The notes under the pieces were generated by a model. That model was not told where the DNA came from and ran no database searches. It was given only the letters and a program-made list of their open reading frames with translations. This document shows positions 18,591 to 26,653 of a DNA stretch of 39,311 bases, piece by piece. Origin of the DNA: Cyclobacteriaceae bacterium. Its GTDB lineage: Bacteria; Bacteroidota; Bacteroidia; Cytophagales; Cyclobacteriaceae. The stretch is from NCBI GenBank assembly GCA_025055435.1, contig JANWWN010000028.1, positions 1-39,311 on the forward strand. Reading direction: 5' to 3'. Numbering within the stretch: the stretch's first letter is position 1; the number at the start of each line of letters is the position of its first letter. The translations under genes were made by a program, and so were the position numbers.

Positions 18591-20471
18591 ATGGCAACTA
18601 CACATATATCAACCCAAACTGACCTTCATGCTGATTCACACGGTCATGAGCATGAACACCATGAAGGTAATTTTTGGACGAATTATATTTTTAGCCAGGA
18701 TCATAAGGTAATTGCCAAGCAATTCCTGCTAACCGGTATGTTCTGGGCTGTAATAGGTGGGATACTGTCGGTCATTTTCAGGCTTCAGCTGGGCTTTCCC
18801 AACATGAATCTGGAATGGTTAAAACCGGTGCTCGGAGGGTGGATAACACCCGAAGGAAAGCTGGACCCGGAGTTTTACCTGGCGCTGGTTACCATGCATG
18901 GTACAATCATGGTGTTCTTTGTTTTGACGGCGGGATTAAGTGGTACATTCTCAAACTTTCTCATACCGTTACAGATTGGTGCCAGGGACATGGCCTCCGG
19001 TTTCATGAACATGCTTTCTTATTGGTTCTTCTTCCTGTCCAGTGTGGTCATGTTTATTTCCCTGTTCATCAGTACCGGCCCGGCTGCCGGTGGATGGGTT
19101 ATTTATCCCCCGCTTAGCGCGCTGCCACAGGCTATTCAAGGTTCGGGTTTGGGAATGACCCTTTGGCTGGTTTCAATGGCTTTGTTTATTGTAAGTACGT
19201 TGCTGGGAGGGATTAATTACATCACCACAATTATCAACATGCGCACACGCGGTATGTCGTTTTCGCGTTTGCCGCTAACTGTTTGGGCATTCTTCTTTAC
19301 GGCCATCATCGGCTTGTTGTCTTTCCCGGTATTATTTGCTGCTGCTTTACTCCTGATATTTGACAGGAGTTTTGGTACGAGTTTTTATCTTTCTGACATC
19401 TATATTGGAGGCGAAGCCTTACCGAATACCGGTGGAAGTGCTATTCTGTTTCAACATTTATTCTGGTTCCTTGGTCACCCGGAAGTGTATATCGTGCTGT
19501 TACCTGGCCTGGGCATCACTTCCGAAATAATTGCCACCAACTCGCGTAAACCAATTTTCGGTTATAAGGCAATGGTGGGTTCCATGTTGTTTATTGCCAT
19601 ACTATCATTTGTAGTGTGGGCGCATCATATGTTTGTTACCGGTATGAATCCGTTCCTCGGTACTATTTTCATGCTGCTCACTCTTATTATAGCTGTTCCT
19701 TCGGCAGTTAAAATATTTAACTACGTTACTACATTATGGAAAGGCAATATCCGGTTCACCCCGGCCATGCTGTTTTCAATAGGATTGGTTTCGTTGTTTC
19801 TAACCGGTGGAATTACCGGTATCTTCCTGGGTAATGCTGCAATCGATATTCAGCTACATGATACCTATTTTGTCGTTGCGCACTTTCACCTCGTGATGGG
19901 CGCAGCTTCCTTCTTCGGAATGCTAGCCGGAGTATATCACTGGTTCCCGAAAATGTTCGGTCGTATGATGGATGATAAGCTGGGTTATATCCATTTCTGG
20001 CTCACATTTATCGGTGTAAATCTGGTTTTCTTCCCGATGCACTACATTGGTATTGCCGGTTTCCCGAGAAGATATTATGCCTTCACCAACTTCGAAACAT
20101 TCAGCGGATTTTCCGATCTGAATGCTTTAGTGAGCGTTGCGGCTATTGTAACCATGGCAGCCCAATTCATCTTCGTCTTCAATTTCTTTTACAGCATGTT
20201 CAGAGGGCGGCTGGCTCCAGCCAACCCCTGGCGTTCGACTACGCTGGAATGGACCACTCCGCGCTTCCCGAAGCATGGCAACTGGCCGGGTGAAATTCCT
20301 GCCGTGTATCGTTGGCCCTATGACTACTCCAAGCCAGGAGCAAAGGAAGATTACATTCCGCAAACCGTGCCATTCTCTGAGACTCCCGAATCAAATCTTC
20401 CTCACGAAAATGATTTGATTAAGCTGGAAGGCAATGGCAATGCGCCCATTGTGGTGGAAGGTAAGCACTAA
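18591..20471 (+). CDS. coxA: cytochrome c oxidase subunit I, A1-type
   Basis: 626 aa with twelve or more membrane helices. Metal ligands are present: H103 (heme a), H296 with the E298/Y300 of GHPEVY (CuB and the cross-linked Tyr), H345-H346 (CuB), H431 (heme a3) and H433 (heme a). The glutamate in GHPEVY marks the A1 type; D133 (D-channel entrance, IGARD) and K374 (K-channel) are also present. The N-terminus is His-rich (HADSHGHEHEHHEG), possibly a metal-binding tail. This subunit reduces oxygen and pumps protons. Confidence 0.96.
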   Translation: MATTHISTQTDLHADSHGHEHEHHEGNFWTNYIFSQDHKVIAKQFLLTGMFWAVIGGILSVIFRLQLGFPNMNLEWLKPVLGGWITPEGKLDPEFYLALVTMHGTIMVFFVLTAGLSGTFSNFLIPLQIGARDMASGFMNMLSYWFFFLSSVVMFISLFISTGPAAGGWVIYPPLSALPQAIQGSGLGMTLWLVSMALFIVSTLLGGINYITTIINMRTRGMSFSRLPLTVWAFFFTAIIGLLSFPVLFAAALLLIFDRSFGTSFYLSDIYIGGEALPNTGGSAILFQHLFWFLGHPEVYIVLLPGLGITSEIIATNSRKPIFGYKAMVGSMLFIAILSFVVWAHHMFVTGMNPFLGTIFMLLTLIIAVPSAVKIFNYVTTLWKGNIRFTPAMLFSIGLVSLFLTGGITGIFLGNAAIDIQLHDTYFVVAHFHLVMGAASFFGMLAGVYHWFPKMFGRMMDDKLGYIHFWLTFIGVNLVFFPMHYIGIAGFPRRYYAFTNFETFSGFSDLNALVSVAAIVTMAAQFIFVFNFFYSMFRGRLAPANPWRSTTLEWTTPRFPKHGNWPGEIPAVYRWPYDYSKPGAKEDYIPQTVPFSETPESNLPHENDLIKLEGNGNAPIVVEGKH

Positions 20472-20495
20472 GGGTGGATAAGAGTCCCTCAAACC

Positions 20496-21512
20496 ATGCG
20501 TTATCGAACGCTCATTAGTATTACTCTTGGTGCAGTTTACTTTTTGATTTTGATTGGTGGAATAGTAAGAAGTACAGGCTCGGGCATGGGCTGCCCGGAC
20601 TGGCCTACGTGTTTCGGACAGTGGGTGCCCCCGACAAAGGCCGAAGAATTGCCATCCAATTACAAGGAGAACTATTCTGCCCACCGCGATAAAAAAAATC
20701 TGAGGTTTGCTGCATTTCTTGAAGCCATCGGAATGAAGCAGACCGCATATCGCCTACGTAATGATGAAAGTATTCGCAAGGAGGCTGATTTTAATGCAGT
20801 AAAAACCTGGACTGAATATATGAATCGTTTGGTGGGAATGGTAGTTGGCTTGTTGGTTACAGCTGTTTTTATTGTATCGGTCAGTTATTTCAAAACGAAA
20901 AAAAGTGTCGTTTTAACTACCGGCTTGGCTTTATTGACAGTAATCGTTACGGGTTGGTTTGGCTCCATTGTCGTATCGACCAACCTCACACCGTGGACGG
21001 TTACCTTGCATATGGCGCTTGCGTTGGTAACTGTTGCATTGCTGGTGCTTACAAAATTTTTAGTTGAAAACAAGGAAGAAGTCATACAAAAGCCCATGTT
21101 TGTCTGGTTAAGTGCGGGCTTGTTGCTAACAGTAATTCAGATTTTTTTAGGTACCCAGGTCAGGGAATCAGTTGATCAGGTTGCCACAAATAACCCCGAC
21201 AGGACTTTATGGGTTGGGCAGTTGGGCACAGTGTTTTTAGTGCATCGTTCATTATCGTGGTTACTGCTTATCGTCAATGCGTTTATCGGTTGGAGGGTGT
21301 ACCAGGCGGGATGGGTGCGTGAGGGTATTACGCTGTTTATCGTTTTAGCGGTATCGCTGATTTCTGGTGCAGCGATGAGCTGGTTTGATATCCCGGCATT
21401 TCTGCAGCCTGTTCACTTGCTGGGGGGCGCTCTGCTTTTCGGTGTACAGTTTAGTTTATGGCTAAACTACAGACCGGTGTGTGTTTCAACTTTTCAACTC
21501 AAAACAACATGA
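20496..21512 (+). CDS. ctaA: heme A synthase, COX15/CtaA family
   Basis: 338 aa with about eight membrane helices, converting heme O to heme A for the oxidase upstream. It has the cysteine pair C33/C39 in GCPDWPTC, the conserved E107, and histidines H172 (TLHMAL), H250 (LVHRSL) and H307 (PVHLLGG). The usual E-x2-HR motif of the second helix reads EYMNR, so the first of the four heme-ligand histidines is replaced by N110. The loop between C39 and E107 is long. The stop overlaps the ctaB start by ATGA. Confidence 0.9.
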   Translation: MRYRTLISITLGAVYFLILIGGIVRSTGSGMGCPDWPTCFGQWVPPTKAEELPSNYKENYSAHRDKKNLRFAAFLEAIGMKQTAYRLRNDESIRKEADFNAVKTWTEYMNRLVGMVVGLLVTAVFIVSVSYFKTKKSVVLTTGLALLTVIVTGWFGSIVVSTNLTPWTVTLHMALALVTVALLVLTKFLVENKEEVIQKPMFVWLSAGLLLTVIQIFLGTQVRESVDQVATNNPDRTLWVGQLGTVFLVHRSLSWLLLIVNAFIGWRVYQAGWVREGITLFIVLAVSLISGAAMSWFDIPAFLQPVHLLGGALLFGVQFSLWLNYRPVCVSTFQLKTT

Positions 21513-22396
21513 ACGCCGGCGGCATATCAACACTTGCCGGGTGGTGGATGAAGGCAGTTGCTTTTACTGAACTGCTGAAATTAAGGCTTTCACTACTGGT
21601 TGCGTTTTCCTGTGCATTTGGCTATGTATTGGCTTCCGCGGAGACGAATTGGCCTAAACTCGTGTTGGTTTTTACAGGAGGTTTTTTGATTTCGGGGGCC
21701 TCTATTGTAATCAATCAGATTCTTGAAAAAGATTTTGACCGCTTAATGAATCGAACCCGGAACCGGCCACTGCCAACCGGTCGCGTTACGGTTGAAGAAG
21801 CGTGGATTTTTGCCTCTCTTATTTTCCTGACGGGTATCTCAATACTTTACATCAGCACTAACGTTTTAACCGTTCTGCTTTCGCTCGTGTCCATGCTATT
21901 GTATAGTTTTGTTTACACGCCGTTAAAGCGCGTAGGTGCAATAGCTGTGTTTGTCGGGGCCATTCCGGGTGCGCTTCCGCCCTTGCTGGGGTGGACGGCG
22001 GTTCGCGGTGAGATTACTTACGAAGCGCTTATCATCTTCGGCATACAGTTTATCTGGCAGTTTCCCCACTTCTGGGCTATTGCCTGGCTAGCCGATGAAG
22101 ATTACAAAAAGGCAGGATTTAAATTATTGCCTTTTGGCGGTAAAAAAGATTTTAACACTGCCGTTCAGATTATGATATATACCCTGTTCTTATTGCCACT
22201 GGGCTTATTACCGGCCAAGTTTGGAATAACGGGAATAGATTCGGCCATTGTGGCTACGGTATGCGGGGTATTATTCCTGGCGCAGACTTTTTCGTTGATG
22301 AAAGACGGCAGCCGGAAAAGTGCGCTTCGCATCATGTTTGGCTCTTTCCTGTATCTACCTATTGTTCAGATAGCTTTTGTGTTGGATAAGATTTAA
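21509..22396 (+). CDS. ctaB: protoheme IX farnesyltransferase (heme O synthase)
   Basis: A 295-aa UbiA-family membrane prenyltransferase that adds farnesyl to heme B, giving heme O. The first polyprenyl-diphosphate motif is NQILEKDFDRLMNRTRNRPL near residue 70. The second acidic motif is the DEDYKKAGFKLLP segment near residue 205. I use the ATG at 21509, which overlaps the ctaA stop as ATGA; an upstream in-frame ATG at 21458 would add 17 residues encoded inside ctaA. Confidence 0.93.
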   Translation: MNAGGISTLAGWWMKAVAFTELLKLRLSLLVAFSCAFGYVLASAETNWPKLVLVFTGGFLISGASIVINQILEKDFDRLMNRTRNRPLPTGRVTVEEAWIFASLIFLTGISILYISTNVLTVLLSLVSMLLYSFVYTPLKRVGAIAVFVGAIPGALPPLLGWTAVRGEITYEALIIFGIQFIWQFPHFWAIAWLADEDYKKAGFKLLPFGGKKDFNTAVQIMIYTLFLLPLGLLPAKFGITGIDSAIVATVCGVLFLAQTFSLMKDGSRKSALRIMFGSFLYLPIVQIAFVLDKI

Positions 22397-22411
22397 AACG
22401 GAACGATCGAT

Positions 22412-22999
22412 ATGGAAATCAAGGAATTGAAAATAGTAGAAGAGGCGAAAAAGCCGCTTTCCATGAATCCGAAAAAGTTTGCTTTATGGTTGTTCATGGT
22501 TAGTGTGATGATGCTTTTTGGTGCATGGACAAGCGCCTACCTGGTAAAACGTGCCGATGCGGGTTGGGCGGAAATTGTTTTGCCCGAACGTTTTTTGATA
22601 AACACCATAATTATTGTTGCAAGCAGCATCAGCCTGATTATAGCTTACCGGGCTGCGAAAAAAGATAATCTGAGTCGCGTTAAAACCGGATTGATTTTAA
22701 CATTTGTGCTTGGTGTGGCTTTTGTGGCAGGGCAGATTCTGGGCTATGGTGATCTGATTCGGCTGAATGAATATTTTACCGGAGGAGCTGTCTCACATAG
22801 TTTCATCTATGTACTAACCGGTGTGCATGGTCTTCATATGATAAGCGGCATTATTTTTCTGGGTTTGGTGCTGGCTGATGCTTTTCGATACCGGATTCAT
22901 TCGAAAAATATGCTCCGACTGGAAATGTGCAGCACGTACTGGCATTTTTTGGGCGGACTTTGGTTATATTTGTTCGTTTTTCTGAAACTCTATCCTTAA
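22412..22999 (+). CDS. cytochrome c oxidase subunit III, first copy
   Basis: 195 aa with five membrane helices, matching heme-copper oxidase subunit III. Typical stretches are MLFGAWTSAYLVKR (helix 1), GVHGLHMISG near residue 140 and STYWHFLGGLWLYLFVFL at the end. Subunit III stabilises the D-channel and protects subunit I from turnover inactivation. A second, longer subunit III gene follows directly; paired subunit III genes are usual in Bacteroidota operons of this type, as far as I recall. Confidence 0.9.
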   Translation: MEIKELKIVEEAKKPLSMNPKKFALWLFMVSVMMLFGAWTSAYLVKRADAGWAEIVLPERFLINTIIIVASSISLIIAYRAAKKDNLSRVKTGLILTFVLGVAFVAGQILGYGDLIRLNEYFTGGAVSHSFIYVLTGVHGLHMISGIIFLGLVLADAFRYRIHSKNMLRLEMCSTYWHFLGGLWLYLFVFLKLYP

Positions 23000-23021
23000 A
23001 CTTGCAAACGGAATTTTGCAC

Positions 23022-23774
23022 ATGGCCAATCCTGCACAAGTAACTGTTCCTGCACCCGGACGCAGCGTCTGGGACGGAGGGGTATCTCCCATGAATGCCA
23101 GCTATGGAAAACTGATGATGTGGTTTTTCCTGCTGTCGGATGCATTTACATTTTCTGCGCTATTGATAACCTACGGGTTGGTGCGTTCAGCGCATCCGGC
23201 GTATGAGGGAGATGTGGATAAGTTTGTATTTTCTCAAGAATACTGGCCCATACCCGAAAAGGTTTTTGATGCAGTGCCTTTCTTCCACGGCTGGGAAGCT
23301 CCATTGGTGTTTGTTGGCTTAATGACTTTCATCCTCATCATGAGTTCGGTAACCATGGTTCTTGCCGTTGAAGCCGGCCATCGGATGGACCGAAAAGCTG
23401 TGGAGAAATGGATGTTGTGGACTATACTGGGTGGTATAACCTTCCTGAGTTGTCAGGCCTGGGAATGGACACATTTTATTATCGGTACGGATGCCGGGAG
23501 CACGTTGCCGGATGGCACAAAAATTTTCGGTGCGAATCTGAGGATTAACCAATATGGACCTCCCGACTTTGCAGCTTTCTTTTTCTTCATCACCGGATTT
23601 CACGGCTTCCACGTGTTTAGCGGTGTGTTACTCAACTTTTTAGTGTATTATAACACAGTTACCGGAGTGTATGACCGCCGCGGACATTACGAAATGGTGG
23701 AGAAGGTAGGTTTGTACTGGCACTTCGTGGATCTGGTGTGGGTATTTGTGTTTACTTTCTTTTATCTCGTTTAA
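23022..23774 (+). CDS. cytochrome c oxidase subunit III, second copy
   Basis: 250 aa with about five to six membrane helices. Typical subunit III stretches are KLMMWFFLLSDAFTFSALL near residue 30, FFFITGFHGFHVFSG near residue 190 and VGLYWHFVDLVWVFVFTFFYLV at the C-terminus. It is longer than the first copy, with a loop (VFSQEYWPIPEKVFDAVPFFH) after helix 1. I use the ATG at 23022; an in-frame TTG lies two codons upstream. Confidence 0.9.
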   Translation: MANPAQVTVPAPGRSVWDGGVSPMNASYGKLMMWFFLLSDAFTFSALLITYGLVRSAHPAYEGDVDKFVFSQEYWPIPEKVFDAVPFFHGWEAPLVFVGLMTFILIMSSVTMVLAVEAGHRMDRKAVEKWMLWTILGGITFLSCQAWEWTHFIIGTDAGSTLPDGTKIFGANLRINQYGPPDFAAFFFFITGFHGFHVFSGVLLNFLVYYNTVTGVYDRRGHYEMVEKVGLYWHFVDLVWVFVFTFFYLV

Positions 23775-23785
23775 TTGGGTATCAT

Positions 23786-24124
23786 ATGGCTTATACTGAA
23801 GAAACACCGCAGATTAAAGTACTTCCTCCGGATACGGCCAAGATTAAAAAACTCTGGCGTGTAGCCGGCATCCTGGCGTTGGTAACCATAGCCGAGTTTG
23901 CTGTTGCATTTAATATACCACACGAATACAAAGATTTACGCATCTGGACATTCATATTGATGACCATCGTGAAGGCCGGATATATTGTTGGTGAATTTAT
24001 GCACCTGCGCTACGAAGTAAAGGTATTGTTCTGGTCAATTCTCATCCCTATGATTTTCGTGGTGTGGATGCTGGTGGCGTTTGTGTATGAGGGAATTTCC
24101 ATTTTTGAACTTCGTCAGTGGTAA
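23786..24124 (+). CDS. cytochrome c oxidase subunit IV-like (CoxD/CtaF type)
   Basis: 112 aa with three membrane helices and the FMHLRYEVKV segment typical of prokaryotic cytochrome c oxidase subunit IV (COX4_pro type). The function is structural or assembly-related. I use the ATG at 23786 (MAYTEETPQ); an in-frame upstream start would overlap the previous gene by 37 bases and adds no conserved residues. It is the last gene before the terminator. Confidence 0.87.
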   Translation: MAYTEETPQIKVLPPDTAKIKKLWRVAGILALVTIAEFAVAFNIPHEYKDLRIWTFILMTIVKAGYIVGEFMHLRYEVKVLFWSILIPMIFVVWMLVAFVYEGISIFELRQW

Positions 24125-24143
24125 ATTTGAAACACTTACATAC

Positions 24144-24172
24144 AAGGCTTAAGCACGGCTTAAGCCTTTTTT
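24144..24172 (+). terminator. rho-independent terminator after the act-cox operon
   Basis: An 11-bp perfect stem (AAGGCTTAAGC at 24144-24154 with GCTTAAGCCTT at 24158-24168) closes a 3-base loop ACG and runs into six T residues (24167-24172). It lies 19 bases after the subunit IV stop and only 7 bases before the ATG of the SCO-like gene. Confidence 0.9.
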
Positions 24173-24179
24173 ATTTTTC

Positions 24180-24713
24180 ATGCGTAGTCGATTAACAAAA
24201 TGGATTGTGCTTACGGCCGGGTTGTTCGTTCCGGTTGCAGTAATGTTGTTTTTAAAAATTTTTGGAAAAAATGAGTTTGAAGTAAAACCATTCTATCAGG
24301 ATACTCTTCCTGTAAGGCCATCGTACTGTCCGGACAATGCTAAGGTTCCCTATACCTTGCCTGCGTCAATGCTGGCAAGATTGAATTCAACGGGTAGCAG
24401 TTCCCTGGTTCTGTGCTGGTTCAGTAAACCGGATATCGTAGTTTTGCAGCGCATACGCAACTTGTTTTCGGAAGAGGAGCTGGCTATGGTGGCTGCGGTA
24501 GCAGATTTGCAAAACGATGATTTATTGAAAACTTCTCTTCATATTCCGTCCGACAGTATTTCTTTTTACAATTCCTGTTACTTGTTTTTACCGGAACAAA
24601 AAAGCGCAGTTCTTGTTGACAAGACAGGCCGCATACGCGGGTATTACCATACTACACGTGATGAAATAGACCGGTTATTAATGGAGGTTTCAATTATTTT
24701 AAAAAAGTATTAG
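24180..24713 (+). CDS. SCO-like protein lacking copper ligands
   Basis: A 177-aa protein with one N-terminal membrane anchor (about 8-28). The C-terminal stretch VLVDKTGRIRGYYHTT...EIDRLLMEV is the hallmark C-terminal part of SCO1/SenC copper chaperones, and the segment after the anchor (FGKNEFEVKPFYQ...YCPDNAKVPYTLP) matches Bacteroidota SCO proteins. However, the copper-binding CxxxC is absent: the equivalent strand has only C79 (LVLCWFSKP), and the conserved downstream His is also missing. Its place beside oxidase genes suggests an assembly role without direct copper binding, or a decayed paralogue. The start codon sits just past a strong terminator. Confidence 0.75.
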   Translation: MRSRLTKWIVLTAGLFVPVAVMLFLKIFGKNEFEVKPFYQDTLPVRPSYCPDNAKVPYTLPASMLARLNSTGSSSLVLCWFSKPDIVVLQRIRNLFSEEELAMVAAVADLQNDDLLKTSLHIPSDSISFYNSCYLFLPEQKSAVLVDKTGRIRGYYHTTRDEIDRLLMEVSIILKKY

Positions 24714-24718
24714 TCGTT

Positions 24719-25234
24719 ATGGAAAAGGAAATAACATACCGCCGTCTGGTGGTAATCGTATCGGTGGCAATTCCAATAGTTGTAGCTCTTCTTTTCAGGG
24801 TTAAAATTGAAGGGTATGACTTTTCATTCCTGCCCGGCATTTATGCAACCATTAATGGTATTACGGCTGTTTTACTGCTGGCAGCGCTATGGTTTATTAA
24901 ACAGGGCAATCGCGTTGTTCATGAACGGTTAATGAAACTCTGCATGGTGCTTTCCGCTGCTTTTCTGGTGATGTATGTACTTTATCACATGACCAGCGAT
25001 TCTACTCCGTATGGTGGTGGCGGATTGATTCGCTACATTTATTATTTTATTCTGGTCAGCCATATTCTGCTTTCGCTTGTTGTAGTTCCGCTGGTTTTGT
25101 TTTCATTTTTATATGCCATTACCGGACAGTTTGCCCGTCATAAAAAGATAGTGCGCTTTGCCTATCCGGTATGGTTGTATGTAGCTGTAACCGGTGTGGT
25201 GGTATATTTAATGATTAGCCCGTATTACGTATGA
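24719..25234 (+). CDS. DUF420 membrane protein, CtaM/YozB-like oxidase assembly factor
   Basis: 171 aa with five membrane helices and conserved histidines (VVHERLMKLCM near residue 65, VLYHMTSD near 90, LVSHILLSLVVVPLV near 118). This is the DUF420 family, whose Staphylococcus/Bacillus members (CtaM) are needed for heme-copper oxidase maturation. The gene is 5 bases after the SCO-like gene, and its stop overlaps the next ATG as ATGA. Confidence 0.85.
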   Translation: MEKEITYRRLVVIVSVAIPIVVALLFRVKIEGYDFSFLPGIYATINGITAVLLLAALWFIKQGNRVVHERLMKLCMVLSAAFLVMYVLYHMTSDSTPYGGGGLIRYIYYFILVSHILLSLVVVPLVLFSFLYAITGQFARHKKIVRFAYPVWLYVAVTGVVVYLMISPYYV

Positions 25235-25467
25235 GGCGCTTTTTTCCGGTACTCTTCTTTAGTATTGCCTTAACGGGTGACCTGTTAGCCCAATGTGCCA
25301 TGTGCCGCAGTACCTTGGAAAATAATGTAAGTCAGGGTGAACCGGGTATTGCGGCAGGCATTAATACCGGCATCTTATATCTGTTGGCTTTTCCGTATCT
25401 GGCCGCTTTGGTTATCGGATATTTCTGGTATCGAAACAGCCGGAAAACCCAAATAAATTCAGTTTAG
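25231..25467 (+). CDS. small exported CxxC membrane protein, oxidase-operon associated
   Basis: 78 aa: a signal peptide (about 1-21, ending LLAQ), then CAMC (C22, C25) in the QCAMCRSTLENNVSQGEPG context, then one membrane helix (about 45-67) with a short basic tail. I recall similar small proteins at the end of oxidase clusters in other Bacteroidota but know no assigned function. The CxxC just after the cleavage site could bind copper or act in thiol exchange. Translationally coupled (ATGA overlap) to the DUF420 gene, so it is very likely expressed. Confidence 0.75.
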   Translation: MRRFFPVLFFSIALTGDLLAQCAMCRSTLENNVSQGEPGIAAGINTGILYLLAFPYLAALVIGYFWYRNSRKTQINSV

Positions 25468-25483
25468 CTTATCTGCGAATAGG

Positions 25484-26653
25484 TTAGCTGATGACTCCCG
25501 AACCGATTAATTCTTCTTCCTCATACCAAACAGCAAACTGACCGGGTGTGATGGCCTTTTGCGGCCGGTCGAAAATCAGATAAAGTCCTTTTTCGCGTTT
25601 GTAAAGTGTGCAGCCTTCCTGGGCCTGGCGGTATCGTATTCGTACACCGTAGCGAACCGATTCACCAGCATTTAACTTTTTATCGGGTCGGAGCCAGTGC
25701 TCATCCTGAGCAGGTATAAATAATCCCTTGCGGTATAATCCGGGGTGGTCGTCCCCCATACCCAGATATAGAATGTTCTCGCGGGTATCTGTTCCGATAA
25801 CAAATAAGGGTTTCGGAAAACCACCGAGATTCAGGCCTTTGCGCTGACCGATGGTAAAATAGTGGGCTCCCCGGTGTTCGCCAATTACCTTTCCCAAGGT
25901 GGGTTCGTAATGGTAAGGCTCCGTAATTTTTTCAAAATCGTCCGAATGATTGGCAAACACGGGGGCATCATCGGGAATAAGTATGGCCTTTCCTTTACGC
26001 GGTGCCAGTCGTTGTTGCAAAAATTCAGGCAGGTGTACTTTACCTACAAAGCATAAACCCTGTGAATCCTTTTTATTTGCAGTGGTCAGGCCAGCTTTGC
26101 GTGCCAATGCCCGTACCTCAGGTTTGCGCAATTCGCCAACAGGGAAGAGGGCTTTTTCAAGCTGCTCCTGCGTAAGCTGACATAAAAAATAGCTTTGGTC
26201 TTTGTTGGCGTCTTTACCGGCAAGCAGTCGGTATATTTTCTTGTCGTTAACCAGGGTTTCTTCTTTCCGCGCGTAATGACCTGTGGCCACATAATCAGCA
26301 CCCAGTCGCAGGGCTGCTTTAAGAAAAATGTCAAACTTAATTTCACGGTTGCATAACACATCCGGATTAGGTGTACGGCCGGCCTGATATTCGGCAAACA
26401 TGTAATCAACAATGCGCTCTTTGTACTCTTTACTCAGGTCAATGGCCTGGAACGGAATACCGAGTTGCTGAGCGACAATCATGGCATCGTTGCTGTCATC
26501 CAGCCATGGGCATTCTTTGCTGATGGTTACGGAATCATCGTGCCAGTTTTTCATAAACATGCCGATAACCTCATAGCCCTGTTCTTTTAGCAGCAGTGCT
26601 GCCACGCTGGAGTCAACTCCGCCTGAAAGTCCGACAACCACGCGCCTTTTCAT
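25484..26653 (-). CDS. mnmA: tRNA-specific 2-thiouridylase MnmA
   Basis: 389 aa, full length. The PP-loop SGGVDSS begins at S10 (ATP binding), and the two catalytic cysteines are C101 (NPDVLCN) and C201 (SQGLCFVG). The central TGHYAR and KDQSYFL stretches and a C-terminal beta-barrel are typical. It adds the s2 group to U34 of the Lys, Glu and Gln tRNAs using a relayed persulfide. The ATG overlaps the stop of the upstream TlpA-like gene by four bases, so the two are translated from one mRNA. It converges on the 78-aa gene. Confidence 0.96.
   Translation of the reverse strand: MKRRVVVGLSGGVDSSVAALLLKEQGYEVIGMFMKNWHDDSVTISKECPWLDDSNDAMIVAQQLGIPFQAIDLSKEYKERIVDYMFAEYQAGRTPNPDVLCNREIKFDIFLKAALRLGADYVATGHYARKEETLVNDKKIYRLLAGKDANKDQSYFLCQLTQEQLEKALFPVGELRKPEVRALARKAGLTTANKKDSQGLCFVGKVHLPEFLQQRLAPRKGKAILIPDDAPVFANHSDDFEKITEPYHYEPTLGKVIGEHRGAHYFTIGQRKGLNLGGFPKPLFVIGTDTRENILYLGMGDDHPGLYRKGLFIPAQDEHWLRPDKKLNAGESVRYGVRIRYRQAQEGCTLYKREKGLYLIFDRPQKAITPGQFAVWYEEEELIGSGVIS

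Noticed and set aside
21458-21508. Upstream ATG start for ctaB
   Set aside because: The 17 extra residues are encoded within ctaA and are not membrane-like; the ATGA overlap at 21509 is the normal coupling.
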